Shown: positions 34,098 through 43,505, counted from the first letter of the stretch. The stretch: 64,000 nucleotides of DNA from Chitinophaga barathri (GCF_003807585.1 NZ_RMBX01000001.1:372001-436000), one strand, 5' to 3'. The notes: generated from the letters alone by a model not told the origin. Numbers and translations are program-made.

Positions 34098-37000
34098 CTA
34101 GAGCTGGATGTTGATGCCAAACGTGTAGGATTTAGATTGCGGATAAGTTCCATAATCGATCCCAACGGCCTGTGAACTGGTACCGAAAGCATTTATTTCG
34201 GGATAATAACCGGAATAGTTCGTGATGGTCAGAAGATTGGTCGCGGTTACATACAGCCGCACGTTTTCAAAACCAATGTTTTGCAAACTCTTCAGTTTAA
34301 GGGAATAGCTTAGCGTAGCGCTTCGTATCCTCGCAAAAGAACCGTCTTCGATAAACCTTGAAGAGATCAAGGTGTTCCCATTGGGATCGCCATATGCGGC
34401 CATCGGGATATCAGTTACATCTCCCGGCTTCTTCCATCTTCTCAAAGCGTCCGCCGTTGCGTTCCCTACGGTACTCATGCCCTCAGTCTCTATTCTCGTG
34501 GCATTGAATATCTTGTTGCCGGTAACGCCGTCTACCAGGATGTTCAGCGAAAAATTTTTGTATGAAAAGTCATTTGAAAAACCGATGGTAAAAGTAGGCA
34601 GCCCAGTTCCAAGAGAAGTACGATCGGTATCGGAACTAACATGACGACCATCAGCATAACCACCTTTGCCCAGCCTGCGGTAATTGATGTTGCCGGTTTG
34701 CGGGTTTACGCCTTCGGCTACGTAGCCCCAGAAAGTTCCCAGCGGCAGACCGTTTTTTATGATCGCCGGGTAGAATGGATTACCGTTGCCGCCGAAAGCG
34801 ATTCCGCCTGTATAATAAACGGTTCCCGAATCGAGGCCACTGATCCTGTTTTTATTATATGAGACGTTCAGCGTGCTGTTCCAGTTGAAATCCTTCCCGT
34901 TGGCCACAGCTCCGTTAATGGACAGGTCAACTCCTGAGTTCAACACAACGCCCGGCAGGTTCACGAATGTAAAAGGAGTGCCCGTTGCGGAAGGCGTTGT
35001 GGAAGGGAGGTTTTTCTGAAAGATCAGATTGGTCGTTTGTTTACGATAGTAATCCGCAGAAATCGTCAGCCTGCTGTTCAATATGCTGACGTCAAGCCCC
35101 GCATTGATACCTTTCCCAGATTCCCATTTCAGATCAGGATTGCCAATAGGGTTTGTTGGAACATAACCCGATACGACCCGGCCTCCCAGGAGCGCCGACC
35201 CGGGAGCGAGCGTATTTACTGAAGGATAATTCACCGGCGGCAAATTGCCGGTAGCCCCATATCCCGCCCTGATCTTCAGATCCTGGATGAAGGTAAGCGA
35301 TTGAAAGAACGGTTCGTTTGAAACGCGCCAGCCGACGGACACCGCGGGAAAATAGCCGTACATGTTGTTGGAACCGAACCTGGAAGCACCGTCCCTGCGA
35401 AGCGATGCTGTAAGCAGGTATTTATCATCATAAGTGTAAGCGACCCTCGCAAAATAAGAAGCAGTGGCGTACTCCGCTTTGTTGCCGTTTAGCAGGTAGT
35501 TGCTGGAAGCTGCGTTCAGTGTGGGAATATATCCCGTAGCAAACCCTTTGCCCTCGGCATAATTATACCTGTATTTCTCGCTGAGAGCCGTGGTGCCGAT
35601 CACTGCATTGATGGTTTGCTTATTGAATGACTTCGTGTAAGTCAAAGTATTTTCCCAGGTATACCGGAAAACTTCCTGCGCGGTATTGCTGCCAAAACCG
35701 CCATTGCTCATATCTCCCACTGTAGCGGTCGGACTGACGAAATAATCATTGGTCGAGTTTTCAAGCGATGCGCCGAACTGCGTGCGGAAAGTAAGATCAA
35801 ATGGCAGCTTGATCTCTGCATGCAAATCACCCAGCAAATTATTAAAAACGGTTTTGTTGGAAGCCGCGTAAATATCTTTCACTGCTGTGAAGGACCCATC
35901 AAGGCCTGTTCCATAAAAGGTCGTTCCGGGCGTATAGATCGGGATAAACGGATTGATGTTCAGCGCCGCCATCACTGCCCCGCCATGCTGCTGGGAATTA
36001 TTCAACCCCGCGATGATGTTGCCGTTGGACCGGTTATACGATAAATGCGTGCCTACTTCCAGCCATTTGTTCATCGTTTGTTTGAGATTGAGCTTGGCAA
36101 AGTAACGTTTCCGGTCAGAGTTGCGGATGATCCCTTGCTGGTCCACATACCCTACTCCCAGGTAATATTGGCTCTTTTCCGATCCCCCGGAAAAGCCCGC
36201 GCTTAAACCGGTTTGCAAAGCATCCCGGTAAATAAGGTCTTGCCAGTTGTTATTTACACTGTTCACGGCCGAGTCCGAGATATTAAAGCTGCTGCCAACA
36301 TTCGCATATGCTTCTTTTAGCATTTGTGCTGACTGTGGCCCGTCAAGCACAGGAATCTTCTTAGTGATCTGCTGGACGCCAGTATAAAAATTAAGCTCCG
36401 TCCTGGGTTTGCCAACAGCTCCTTTTTTTGTAGTAATCAGCACCACACCATTGATAGCGCCCGCGGCACCATAAATGCCCGCGGCAGACGCATCTTTCAG
36501 GACACTGATCGACTCAATTGAATTAGGATCAATGCTTTTGGTGTTCGGTGCAATAACACCATCTATGACATATAACGGTTCGCTGCCATTCGGTGACGAT
36601 ATCCCTCTGACACGGACGGAGAAATCTCCACCGGGTTCCCCCGATGGTTGAGTCACCTGTACGCCGGCTGCTTTGCCCTGCAGTATTTCAGCCGTATTGG
36701 TGATGGGGCGCGAAGAAACGTCCTTGACGCTTACGGTCGAGATGGCGGAAGTGATGTCTTTTTTCCGCAGCGAACCATACCCGATCACTACAACATTTTC
36801 GAGACTGGCCACTTTCGGATGCAGTACCACTACCAAATAATCATCGTTGCGGACTATCTGGCTGAAAGGTTCCATCCCTACATAAGTAAAGTTCAGCGTA
36901 CCTCCCCTGGGAACGTTTATCGAAAAAGTTCCCGAAACATCCGTAACAGCCGATGCGGAATTGTCTTTAACACTGATGGAAACACCCGGCAACGTGTCTC

Positions 37001-37169
37001 CTGAGCTGCTCCTTACAATACCTTTTACTTTTATGGCCTGACCTTGCGCAGACGCTCCGCAAAGGCTTGCAATAATCATAAAAAAGAGGAGCGCAATGTT
37101 TGTCCGGAAGACTAAAATCTTCCTGAAACATAACCTGAACCGGGATTTGAACGGTAAATTCTTGATCAT
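34098..37169 (-). CDS. SusC-like TonB-dependent outer-membrane transporter, locus 2
   Basis: A 1023-residue SusC/RagA protein. The signal anchor ends near ASAQ; then comes the carboxypeptidase-D-like domain (IKVKGIVRSSSGDTLPGVSI), the SusC signature (VVVIGYGSLRKKDITSAIS), plug motifs (VRVRGISSPNGSEPLYVIDGV, ISVLKDASAAGIYGAAGAINGVV) and a barrel ending YTFGINIQL. It leads the locus 2 operon and is divergent from a GntR-type regulator 175 bases away. Locus 2 has no HTCS or anti-sigma gene in the window, so the GntR protein is the obvious candidate regulator. Confidence 0.95.
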   Translation of the reverse strand: MIKNLPFKSRFRLCFRKILVFRTNIALLFFMIIASLCGASAQGQAIKVKGIVRSSSGDTLPGVSISVKDNSASAVTDVSGTFSINVPRGGTLNFTYVGMEPFSQIVRNDDYLVVVLHPKVASLENVVVIGYGSLRKKDITSAISTVSVKDVSSRPITNTAEILQGKAAGVQVTQPSGEPGGDFSVRVRGISSPNGSEPLYVIDGVIAPNTKSIDPNSIESISVLKDASAAGIYGAAGAINGVVLITTKKGAVGKPRTELNFYTGVQQITKKIPVLDGPQSAQMLKEAYANVGSSFNISDSAVNSVNNNWQDLIYRDALQTGLSAGFSGGSEKSQYYLGVGYVDQQGIIRNSDRKRYFAKLNLKQTMNKWLEVGTHLSYNRSNGNIIAGLNNSQQHGGAVMAALNINPFIPIYTPGTTFYGTGLDGSFTAVKDIYAASNKTVFNNLLGDLHAEIKLPFDLTFRTQFGASLENSTNDYFVSPTATVGDMSNGGFGSNTAQEVFRYTWENTLTYTKSFNKQTINAVIGTTALSEKYRYNYAEGKGFATGYIPTLNAASSNYLLNGNKAEYATASYFARVAYTYDDKYLLTASLRRDGASRFGSNNMYGYFPAVSVGWRVSNEPFFQSLTFIQDLKIRAGYGATGNLPPVNYPSVNTLAPGSALLGGRVVSGYVPTNPIGNPDLKWESGKGINAGLDVSILNSRLTISADYYRKQTTNLIFQKNLPSTTPSATGTPFTFVNLPGVVLNSGVDLSINGAVANGKDFNWNSTLNVSYNKNRISGLDSGTVYYTGGIAFGGNGNPFYPAIIKNGLPLGTFWGYVAEGVNPQTGNINYRRLGKGGYADGRHVSSDTDRTSLGTGLPTFTIGFSNDFSYKNFSLNILVDGVTGNKIFNATRIETEGMSTVGNATADALRRWKKPGDVTDIPMAAYGDPNGNTLISSRFIEDGSFARIRSATLSYSLKLKSLQNIGFENVRLYVTATNLLTITNYSGYYPEINAFGTSSQAVGIDYGTYPQSKSYTFGINIQL

Positions 37170-37252
37170 AACGTGATAGATAATGGTGGATAAACGTGGT
37201 TAAATGTAAATGGATTCTCACTTCACAATACTAAAGTAAAAAATCTTTTTCA

Positions 37253-37272
37253 ATACTGGTATATACTGGTAC
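37253..37272. promoter_or_regulatory. Tandem 10-base repeat, likely operator between SusC and the GntR gene
   Basis: ATACTGGTAT is followed directly by ATACTGGTAC, so the two copies are one helical turn apart. The block falls in the -33 region of a plus-strand promoter with -7 at 37281-37288, and also about where the -33 of a minus-strand promoter with TACTTTAG (37231-37238) would be. It is therefore placed to control both the locus 2 operon and the hexose cassette. Confidence 0.55.
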
Positions 37273-37280
37273 ATTTTTTT

Positions 37281-37288
37281 TATTTTTG
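37281..37288 (+). promoter_or_regulatory. -7 element of the GntR/hexose cassette promoter
   Basis: TATTTTTG matches TAnnTTTG exactly and lies 56 bases before the GntR-type ATG. No clean TTG is found 19-21 bases upstream; the tandem operator repeat occupies that place. Confidence 0.5.
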
Positions 37289-37344
37289 TCTTGCGGAAGG
37301 GTGCTTTAAATCTTTTTTTACCTTGCACCAAATGAATTAACTGT

Positions 37345-38346
37345 ATGGAACTGATCACAATAGATAATACGGTAGCGTTACCGATTTACAAGCAAATCAT
37401 AAAGTCTGTTCATGAGGGCATCCAGAACGGCTCATTAAAACATGGCGACCTTCTTCCGTCGGTAAACCAGATAGCGGCGAAATTCTCTCTGGCGAGAGGC
37501 TCGGTGTTTACAGCATACAATGAACTGCGGGCTTCGGGCATCATTGATTCGATTCCGGGGAAAGGCTACTTCGTGGCCAGCACGCAGGTGAAACAGGTAC
37601 AAAACATTTTTCTGCTGTTCAGCACGTTTACGCCATATAAAGAAGTACTGTACAATGCATTTTTAAATAAGTTGGATGGAACCTGCAATGTGGACATCTA
37701 TTTCCATCACCACAATATTAAAATATTTGATACAATCATACGGGAACAGGCATCCTATTACAATACATTCGTCGTTATGCCTGAAGTGCATGAAAAAACT
37801 GCTGAGATACTTTCGCAGCTGGATCCTAAACGGACTTACCTGCTGGATGTTGGGCTAAAAGAATATGGAAAACAATTTCCCGGTATATGCCAGAATTTTG
37901 AAAAAGATATCTTTAGTATCTGCACGGAAAACATCGAACTGCTTAAAAAATACAAGCGCCTCGTCCTCGTATTTCCTCCAGGTACCAAATCAAATGGCAT
38001 AGTTACAGGGTTTAAGAAATTTACCCGCAAAAACGATATAGACGCCGCTGTAGTTGACTCCGTAAAACAATGCGAAGCAAAAAAAGGTGATTGTTATGTC
38101 GTGATCGACGATAACGACCTGGTGCATATCATCAAAAAAAGCAACAGCAACAAATTAAAACTGGGTCAGGACATCGGCGTTATCTCCTACAACGAAACTG
38201 AGCTGAAAAGTATCATCGCCGAGGGCATTACTACGATCACAACGGATTTCGAGCATATGGGGAGTCGTATGGCAGAAATGATCCTGAACAATGAAACCGT
38301 TATGGAGGAGAACCCGTTCCTGATCATAAAACGAAAATCCGTTTAA
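37345..38346 (+). CDS. GntR-type regulator with periplasmic-binding-protein-like sensor domain
   Basis: A 333-residue regulator. Residues about 10-75 are a GntR winged helix (PIYKQIIKSVHEGIQNGSLKHGDLLPSVNQIA, then SLARGSVFTAYNELRASGIIDSIPGKGYFV). Residues about 85-333 resemble a LacI/PBP-like sugar-binding fold with GVISYNETELKSIIAEGITTITTDFEHMG near the C-terminus. In this phylum such proteins respond to a sugar or sugar phosphate. It starts an operon of hexose genes and is divergent from SusC of locus 2, with a tandem repeat between them, so it probably controls both. Confidence 0.88.
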   Translation: MELITIDNTVALPIYKQIIKSVHEGIQNGSLKHGDLLPSVNQIAAKFSLARGSVFTAYNELRASGIIDSIPGKGYFVASTQVKQVQNIFLLFSTFTPYKEVLYNAFLNKLDGTCNVDIYFHHHNIKIFDTIIREQASYYNTFVVMPEVHEKTAEILSQLDPKRTYLLDVGLKEYGKQFPGICQNFEKDIFSICTENIELLKKYKRLVLVFPPGTKSNGIVTGFKKFTRKNDIDAAVVDSVKQCEAKKGDCYVVIDDNDLVHIIKKSNSNKLKLGQDIGVISYNETELKSIIAEGITTITTDFEHMGSRMAEMILNNETVMEENPFLIIKRKSV

Positions 38347-38360
38347 AAGCAAATATTAAA

Positions 38361-38906
38361 ATGATACATCAACCACCTGTACACTTCCTGGGAAAAACGC
38401 TGACAGGCCAGCCTGTTCAAAAACAGGTAAGAAAGCTGAAAGACCTGGATAATATATTTCTGGATCAGGCCGCATTCTCAGCGGCGGACATGAACAGAGT
38501 CGTCTACGAGGTGTTTTCATATCTTCCTGTTGATGAAGGCACTGAAGGGGGACTATTCTTCGGCATGACCCACCTGTATCCTGGCACTGTCGGACAGGAA
38601 TTTTATATGACAAAAGGACATTTTCATACGATCGAAAACCGCGCGGAGTATTACTGGTGCGTAGAAGGCGAAGGCATGCTGCTGATGATGGACAAGCACC
38701 GCAATACCTGGGCTGAACAAATGCAGCCCGGCAGCCTGCACTATATCGACGGCTATACCGCGCATCGCGTTGCCAATACAGGTGGAGGTATTCTATCCTT
38801 TGGCGCCTGCTGGCCTTCGGATGCCGGTCATGACTATGCAACTATCGTTAAAAACGGTTTTTCCAGAAGACTGCTTTCCGTTGAGGGAAAGCCCGCGCTC
38901 GTTTAA
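38361..38906 (+). CDS. Cupin-type glucose-6-phosphate isomerase
   Basis: A 181-residue single-domain cupin of the archaeal-type phosphoglucose isomerase family. Metal ligands are expected at His87 and His89 in TKGHFH, Glu96 (RAEYYW) and His135 (GYTAHR). Such enzymes interconvert glucose-6-phosphate and fructose-6-phosphate using a bound metal and are unrelated to the usual PGI. It is 14 bases after the GntR gene and 15 before the ROK kinase. A normal PGI gene probably exists elsewhere, so this one may serve the cassette only; that is inference. Confidence 0.82.
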   Translation: MIHQPPVHFLGKTLTGQPVQKQVRKLKDLDNIFLDQAAFSAADMNRVVYEVFSYLPVDEGTEGGLFFGMTHLYPGTVGQEFYMTKGHFHTIENRAEYYWCVEGEGMLLMMDKHRNTWAEQMQPGSLHYIDGYTAHRVANTGGGILSFGACWPSDAGHDYATIVKNGFSRRLLSVEGKPALV

Positions 38907-38921
38907 TTCCCACGCTACGTT

Positions 38922-39866
38922 ATGAAAAAAAATATAATCGGCATCGACCTTGGCGGTACTATGGTAAAAATAGGCCTGGTACGCAACAGGGAAATAATCG
39001 GTGAAAAAAAAATCGAAGCGCGGTCAGAAAATGGCCTTGCGCCCCTCCTACCCGCCCTGGAAGAGCAGATCAACGATCTGATGCTAGAAAACGGGGTGAA
39101 CAGTGCTGACCTTACCGGAATCGGCCTTGCATTTCCTGGCCTCGTCAACTGCCATTCCCAAAAAGTCCTTTCCACCAATAAAAAATATGATGATGCCTGC
39201 GGAATAGACCTGAATGAATGGGTACGTCAAAAATGGAAAACCTCATTCTTTCTCGACAACGACGCCAGGATGGCTGCCGTTGGTGAATGGAAATCCGGCA
39301 TCGGTCAGGGAACAGACAACCTCGTGGCGATCACGCTGGGAACCGGCATTGGAGCCGCAGCTATTATGGAAGGCAGGCTGCTCCGTGGAAAACATTACCA
39401 GGCGGGTGTTTTAGGCGGCCATATTTCTCTTAACTATAAAGGCCAAACATGCACCTGCGGCAACACCGGGTGTGCCGAAGCGGAGATCTCCAGCTGGAAT
39501 ATCGGCGACAAAATCACCGGCGATCAGCGATTTTCAGAAAGTCTGCTTGCCGGCGCAGGGCGGCTTGATTTCGAAACATTATTCGGAGCAGCCCTGCATA
39601 ACGACGGACTGGCGATCGCGATAAGAGAAGAATGCCTCCAGATATGGTCAGTCGCAATCATCAACCTGATACATGCGTACGATCCGGATATGGTCGTAAT
39701 GAGCGGCGGCATCATGAACAGCAAGGCCATCATTATTCCCGCCATCCAAAAAATCGTCGACGCCCGTGCATGGTGCCCATGGGGGAAAGTTTCAGTGAAA
39801 GCATCAACGCTTATTGACAAAGCGGCGATCCTGGGAGTAACTTATTGTCTCGAACATCAACTATAA
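38922..39866 (+). CDS. ROK-family sugar kinase
   Basis: A 314-residue kinase. It has the ATP-binding motif IGIDLGGTMVKIG (residues 6-18), catalytic Asp114 in LDNDARMA, TLGTGIGAA (about 138), and the ROK zinc site with His167 and Cys177, Cys179 and Cys184 in CTCGNTGC. No DNA-binding domain is present, so it is a kinase rather than a ROK repressor. With mannose-6-phosphate isomerase next to it, mannose or glucose is the probable substrate. Confidence 0.88.
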   Translation: MKKNIIGIDLGGTMVKIGLVRNREIIGEKKIEARSENGLAPLLPALEEQINDLMLENGVNSADLTGIGLAFPGLVNCHSQKVLSTNKKYDDACGIDLNEWVRQKWKTSFFLDNDARMAAVGEWKSGIGQGTDNLVAITLGTGIGAAAIMEGRLLRGKHYQAGVLGGHISLNYKGQTCTCGNTGCAEAEISSWNIGDKITGDQRFSESLLAGAGRLDFETLFGAALHNDGLAIAIREECLQIWSVAIINLIHAYDPDMVVMSGGIMNSKAIIIPAIQKIVDARAWCPWGKVSVKASTLIDKAAILGVTYCLEHQL

Positions 39867-39869
39867 ATA

Positions 39870-41639
39870 ATGAATAAATATTTACTGGAAACGCCGAACT
39901 ACGAAAAAAGTCCGGTGATAGAAACAGGCTCTAAAGGCGTGTCTTTCCGCGGCTGGAAGGCTATCGGGGAAAAACTTATCAACAGTTTGACAGGCCTACA
40001 AAAAGAACGGCTGGTTATTGCCGTGGAGTGTTATCACGGTGTTTTGGATAAGGAAGTATTGCCTGCTCTTCAGGAAATTCTTCCCGGCCAATATTTTCTC
40101 ACTTCGAATTATTTAAAGACCGAACAGGAAATCGATGAAATAGTATACCCGGATGTAACGGACGATGAAGTATTCGGGTTTGTTTCAAGGCTTACCATTG
40201 ATGATTTTTTTGATGCGGCAAAAGTAACCGGGACAAAAAATGAAATAAGCGGCACGACCGGAATATCTATAGTGTACGGATGCGGAGCTTCTTTGATAGC
40301 GGAGCAACCGGACATGATCATCTACATCGATATGGCGCGATGGGAGATCCAGCAGCGCCTGCGAGGCGGAAAGGTGAACAATATCGGGTCTTCCAAATCA
40401 GGGATGAAAGCATCCTTGCAGTACAAAAGGGCCTTTTATGTGGATTGGCGGGTATGTGACGCGGTTAAGAAAAAAATAATGCCCAGAGCAGATTTTATAC
40501 TCGACACACACCAGGTGGAATTACCCAAAATGGTGACCGGAGATGCCTTCCGCAAAGCACTTGCACTGGCGGCCCAACAGCCTTTCCGGGTAGTGCCTTT
40601 TTTTGACCCGGGTGTCTGGGGCGGACAATGGATGAAGGAATATTGCGACCTTGATCGCAGCGCTGTTAATTATGCATGGTGTTTTGATTGTGTACCTGAA
40701 GAAAACAGTCTTCTCTTTCGCTTCGATGACATCGTATTTGAAACACCAGCTATCAACGTGGTATACTTCCAGCCGCGCCTCCTCCTCGGACCCGTGGTGC
40801 AGGCGCGGTTTGGCGATGAATTCCCCATCCGGTTCGACTTTCTCGACACCATGGATGGTGGAAACCTCAGCCTCCAGGTCCATCCAACCACCGACTATGC
40901 CAGGGAAAATTTCGGTATCTGTTACACCCAGGATGAAAGTTATTACCTGCTTGATGCGGGCGAAGATGCCTGCGTATACCTTGGGCTGAAGGAAGATGCC
41001 AATGTGGATGAAATGTTCCGGGAACTGGAAACCGCGCAAAGCGATGGCAGCACCTTTGACGCAGAGAACTACGTGGAGAAATGGAAAGCAAAAAAACACG
41101 ACCATGTGCTGATACCGGCCGGCACGATCCATTGCTCAGGTAAAAACAGCATGGTGCTTGAGATCAGCGCAACACCGTTCAATTTTACTTTCAAACTATG
41201 GGACTGGGGCCGCCTCGGACTTGATGGAAAACCACGCCCTATCAACATCAGGCACGGTAAAGAGGTGATAGACAGAAGCCGCACCACAAACAACGTAAAA
41301 ACCGAATTAATCAATTCTATCAGCATTGTAGCTGAAGGGGAAGGCTGGAAAGAAGAAAAGACTGGTCTTCATGAATGCGAGTTCATTGAGTCCAGGCGCC
41401 ACTGGTTCACTAAAAAAGTACAGCATTCCACCAACGGCGGCGTACAGGTGCTGAACCTGGTGGAAGGACGGGAAGCGATCGTGGAAAGCCCGGAAAATGC
41501 CTTTGCTCCCTTTGTGGTCCACTACGCGGAAACATTCATCATCCCCGCGTCGGTAAAAGATTATACCATACGGCCTCATGGGGAAAGTGAAGGCAAACTT
41601 TGCGCAACCATCAAAGCGTTCGTACGCACGAATCCATAA
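39870..41639 (+). CDS. Long class I mannose-6-phosphate isomerase with N-terminal kinase-like domain
   Basis: A 589-residue protein. Residues about 240-589 are a class I PMI: FFDPGVWGGQWM near 244, zinc ligands Gln336 and His338 in SLQVHP, Glu356 in DESYYLL, and His421 in GTIHCSG. It converts mannose-6-phosphate to fructose-6-phosphate. Residues about 1-235 look like a nucleoside-kinase-type fold (RLVIAVECYHGVLDKEVLPAL, then IDDFFD, then YIDMARWEIQQRLRGG), but the place of the P-loop reads VECYHGVLDKE without GxxGxGK[ST], so ATP use is doubtful. It starts 3 bases after the ROK gene. Confidence 0.85.
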   Translation: MNKYLLETPNYEKSPVIETGSKGVSFRGWKAIGEKLINSLTGLQKERLVIAVECYHGVLDKEVLPALQEILPGQYFLTSNYLKTEQEIDEIVYPDVTDDEVFGFVSRLTIDDFFDAAKVTGTKNEISGTTGISIVYGCGASLIAEQPDMIIYIDMARWEIQQRLRGGKVNNIGSSKSGMKASLQYKRAFYVDWRVCDAVKKKIMPRADFILDTHQVELPKMVTGDAFRKALALAAQQPFRVVPFFDPGVWGGQWMKEYCDLDRSAVNYAWCFDCVPEENSLLFRFDDIVFETPAINVVYFQPRLLLGPVVQARFGDEFPIRFDFLDTMDGGNLSLQVHPTTDYARENFGICYTQDESYYLLDAGEDACVYLGLKEDANVDEMFRELETAQSDGSTFDAENYVEKWKAKKHDHVLIPAGTIHCSGKNSMVLEISATPFNFTFKLWDWGRLGLDGKPRPINIRHGKEVIDRSRTTNNVKTELINSISIVAEGEGWKEEKTGLHECEFIESRRHWFTKKVQHSTNGGVQVLNLVEGREAIVESPENAFAPFVVHYAETFIIPASVKDYTIRPHGESEGKLCATIKAFVRTNP

Positions 41640-41651
41640 AAAACTCTGAAC

Positions 41652-42038
41652 ATGAGCAATAACTATGTAACTAAACCCATACCTGAAAACAAACCGGCGG
41701 TACAAGTTGTCCACCGCCCATGGGGTTCTTTTAAACAGTTTGCCAATAACGAAGATTGCACAGTAAGCCTGATGACGGTCCTTCCCGGCCAGCGGTTAAG
41801 CCTCCAGTCCCATACAGGCAGGGCGGAGCTATGGATCGTGATCGATGACGGCGCCAGGGTGCAGGTGGGCGATCAGATCAGCGATCACCACGCAGGAGAT
41901 GAGATATGGATCAGGGCAAATGAACGACACCGTTTAAGCTGTACAGGTAATGCCCCTGTACGGGTGCTTGAAGTTGCATTCGGGAACTGGCAACAGGAGG
42001 ATATTTCACGCTTCAGCGATGATTACAAGCGGGGCTGA
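41652..42038 (+). CDS. Stand-alone cupin, mannose-6-phosphate isomerase type II domain
   Basis: A 128-residue protein matching the C-terminal cupin of bifunctional mannose-1-phosphate guanylyltransferase/PMI enzymes: HRPWGSFKQF, PGQRLSLQSHTGRAELWIVIDDGARV, and AGDEIWIRANERHRL. The metal-site residues His and Glu in SHTGRAE and His in RHRL are kept. No nucleotidyltransferase part is present. It gives the cassette a second possible mannose-6-phosphate isomerase of a different fold from the preceding gene, or it could be a sugar-phosphate sensor; the first is more likely. Confidence 0.82.
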   Translation: MSNNYVTKPIPENKPAVQVVHRPWGSFKQFANNEDCTVSLMTVLPGQRLSLQSHTGRAELWIVIDDGARVQVGDQISDHHAGDEIWIRANERHRLSCTGNAPVRVLEVAFGNWQQEDISRFSDDYKRG

Positions 42039-42065
42039 GCCAGACTTTTATTCTAAATTCCACAC

Positions 42066-43448
42066 ATGACAAAGGCAACAGTAACATCAAACACAACGGG
42101 TATTTCCCTTATTGCCGCTATCGGCGGATTGCTTTTCGGTTTTGATACCGCAGTTATTTCCGGTGCATTAGGCCTGGTCAAGCTACAATTCCCACTTACC
42201 GTCGCTATGGAAGGATGGCTGGTCAGCAGCGGCTTACTCGGCTGCATCATGGGTGTTTTCCTCACGGGATCAGTCAGCGACCGCATCGGGCGCAAAAAAG
42301 TATTGATACTGTCAGGATGGACGTTCCTACTATCAGCTTTAGGATGTGCTTTCGCTTCCTCCTTGTCGATCTTCATTTTGGCAAGATTTATTGGTGGGGT
42401 AGGTGTAGGAATGGCCTCTGTCATCTCTCCCATGTACATTGCCGAGTTTGCGCCAGCATCGAAAAGAGGACAGATGATCGCATATTACCAGCTTGCCATC
42501 ACGCTGGGCATCCTGCTGGCCTACTTTTCAAATGCGCTGCTACTGAAGCTAACCCAGGCAACCTTTGACGCTCCCACCCTTCAGTGGTTTTTTCAGGCAG
42601 AGGCATGGCGGCCCATGTTTCTCGTTATGGCCATTCCTTCCATCCTGTACATACAGTACCTGGCAGGCATTCCTGAAAGTCCACGGTGGCTGATATCCTT
42701 GGGTAAAACGGCAGAAGCAGCAACTATTCTTCACCGCATCAGGGAGCCACAGTCAGCAGAAAAAGAGCTGCAGGGAATAACATCTGCTGCTTCCGCCAAA
42801 CCAGGTCAACGCCTGACACTCAAAAGCAAAACAATCAGGTTGCCATTACTAATAGGCATCCTGCTGGCGGTTTTTCAGCAATTCAGCGGGATTAATGCCA
42901 TTATCTATTATGGGCCCAGTATTTTCGAAGCGGCCGGCATGGGAAAGGGTGATGCATTGATATTTCAGACGATCATCGGTGCCATCAATGTCATCTTCAC
43001 CTTTGTAGCAATCAAAAAAGCAGATAAGCTGGGCCGCAAGTTCCTTCTGGTGGCGGGCCTTACGGGAATGATCGTATCTCTGGTGTGTTGTGGCCTGCTG
43101 TTTTATTCAGGGAACACCGGCAATGCCCTTCTGCTGCTGGCCATCATTTTGTTTATCGCCTGTTTTGCCATGTCCGTTGGCCCTATCACATGGATCCTGA
43201 TCAATGAGATTTTTCCTACTGAAGTAAGGGTTAAAGCAGTCGCTGTTTGCACATTTGCGCTATGGGCAGCAGTTTGGATGGTAGGGCAATTCTTTCCATG
43301 GCTACTACAAAATACAGGCCCAGCCAATACTTTCTGGCTTTTCGCCTTTTTCTGCCTGCTAAACCTGATTTTTTGCTACCGGGCCGTACGTGAAACAAAG
43401 AATAAAACACTGGAAGAAGTAGAACAAATTTTTATATCTGCACATTGA
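42066..43448 (+). CDS. MFS sugar porter (sugar:proton symporter)
   Basis: A 460-residue, 12-span inner-membrane transporter of the sugar porter family. The signature motifs are present: GGLLFGFDTAVISGAL in TM1, DRIGRKKVL in loop 2-3, RFIGGVGVGMASVISPMYIAEFAPASKRG, PESPRWL after TM6, QQFSGINAIIYYGPSIFEAAG in TM7, and a second GRK motif. It is the last gene of the hexose cassette and likely brings in the sugar that the ROK kinase phosphorylates. Mannose or glucose is favoured by context only. Confidence 0.92.
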   Translation: MTKATVTSNTTGISLIAAIGGLLFGFDTAVISGALGLVKLQFPLTVAMEGWLVSSGLLGCIMGVFLTGSVSDRIGRKKVLILSGWTFLLSALGCAFASSLSIFILARFIGGVGVGMASVISPMYIAEFAPASKRGQMIAYYQLAITLGILLAYFSNALLLKLTQATFDAPTLQWFFQAEAWRPMFLVMAIPSILYIQYLAGIPESPRWLISLGKTAEAATILHRIREPQSAEKELQGITSAASAKPGQRLTLKSKTIRLPLLIGILLAVFQQFSGINAIIYYGPSIFEAAGMGKGDALIFQTIIGAINVIFTFVAIKKADKLGRKFLLVAGLTGMIVSLVCCGLLFYSGNTGNALLLLAIILFIACFAMSVGPITWILINEIFPTEVRVKAVAVCTFALWAAVWMVGQFFPWLLQNTGPANTFWLFAFFCLLNLIFCYRAVRETKNKTLEEVEQIFISAH

Positions 43449-43477
43449 CATCCGGTTAGTGGCAGTACCGGCAGTTG

Positions 43478-43505
43478 CCAGGTGACGACAGCTGTTGTCA
43501 CCTGG
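43478..43505. terminator. Near-perfect palindrome at a convergent gene junction
   Basis: A 28-base inverted repeat from CCAGGTGAC to GTCACCTGG with only one non-Watson-Crick pair position per arm. It overlaps the last codons of the minus-strand gene ending at 43498 and lies 30 bases after the sugar porter stop. No U-run follows, so termination is plausible but not certain. Confidence 0.45.
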
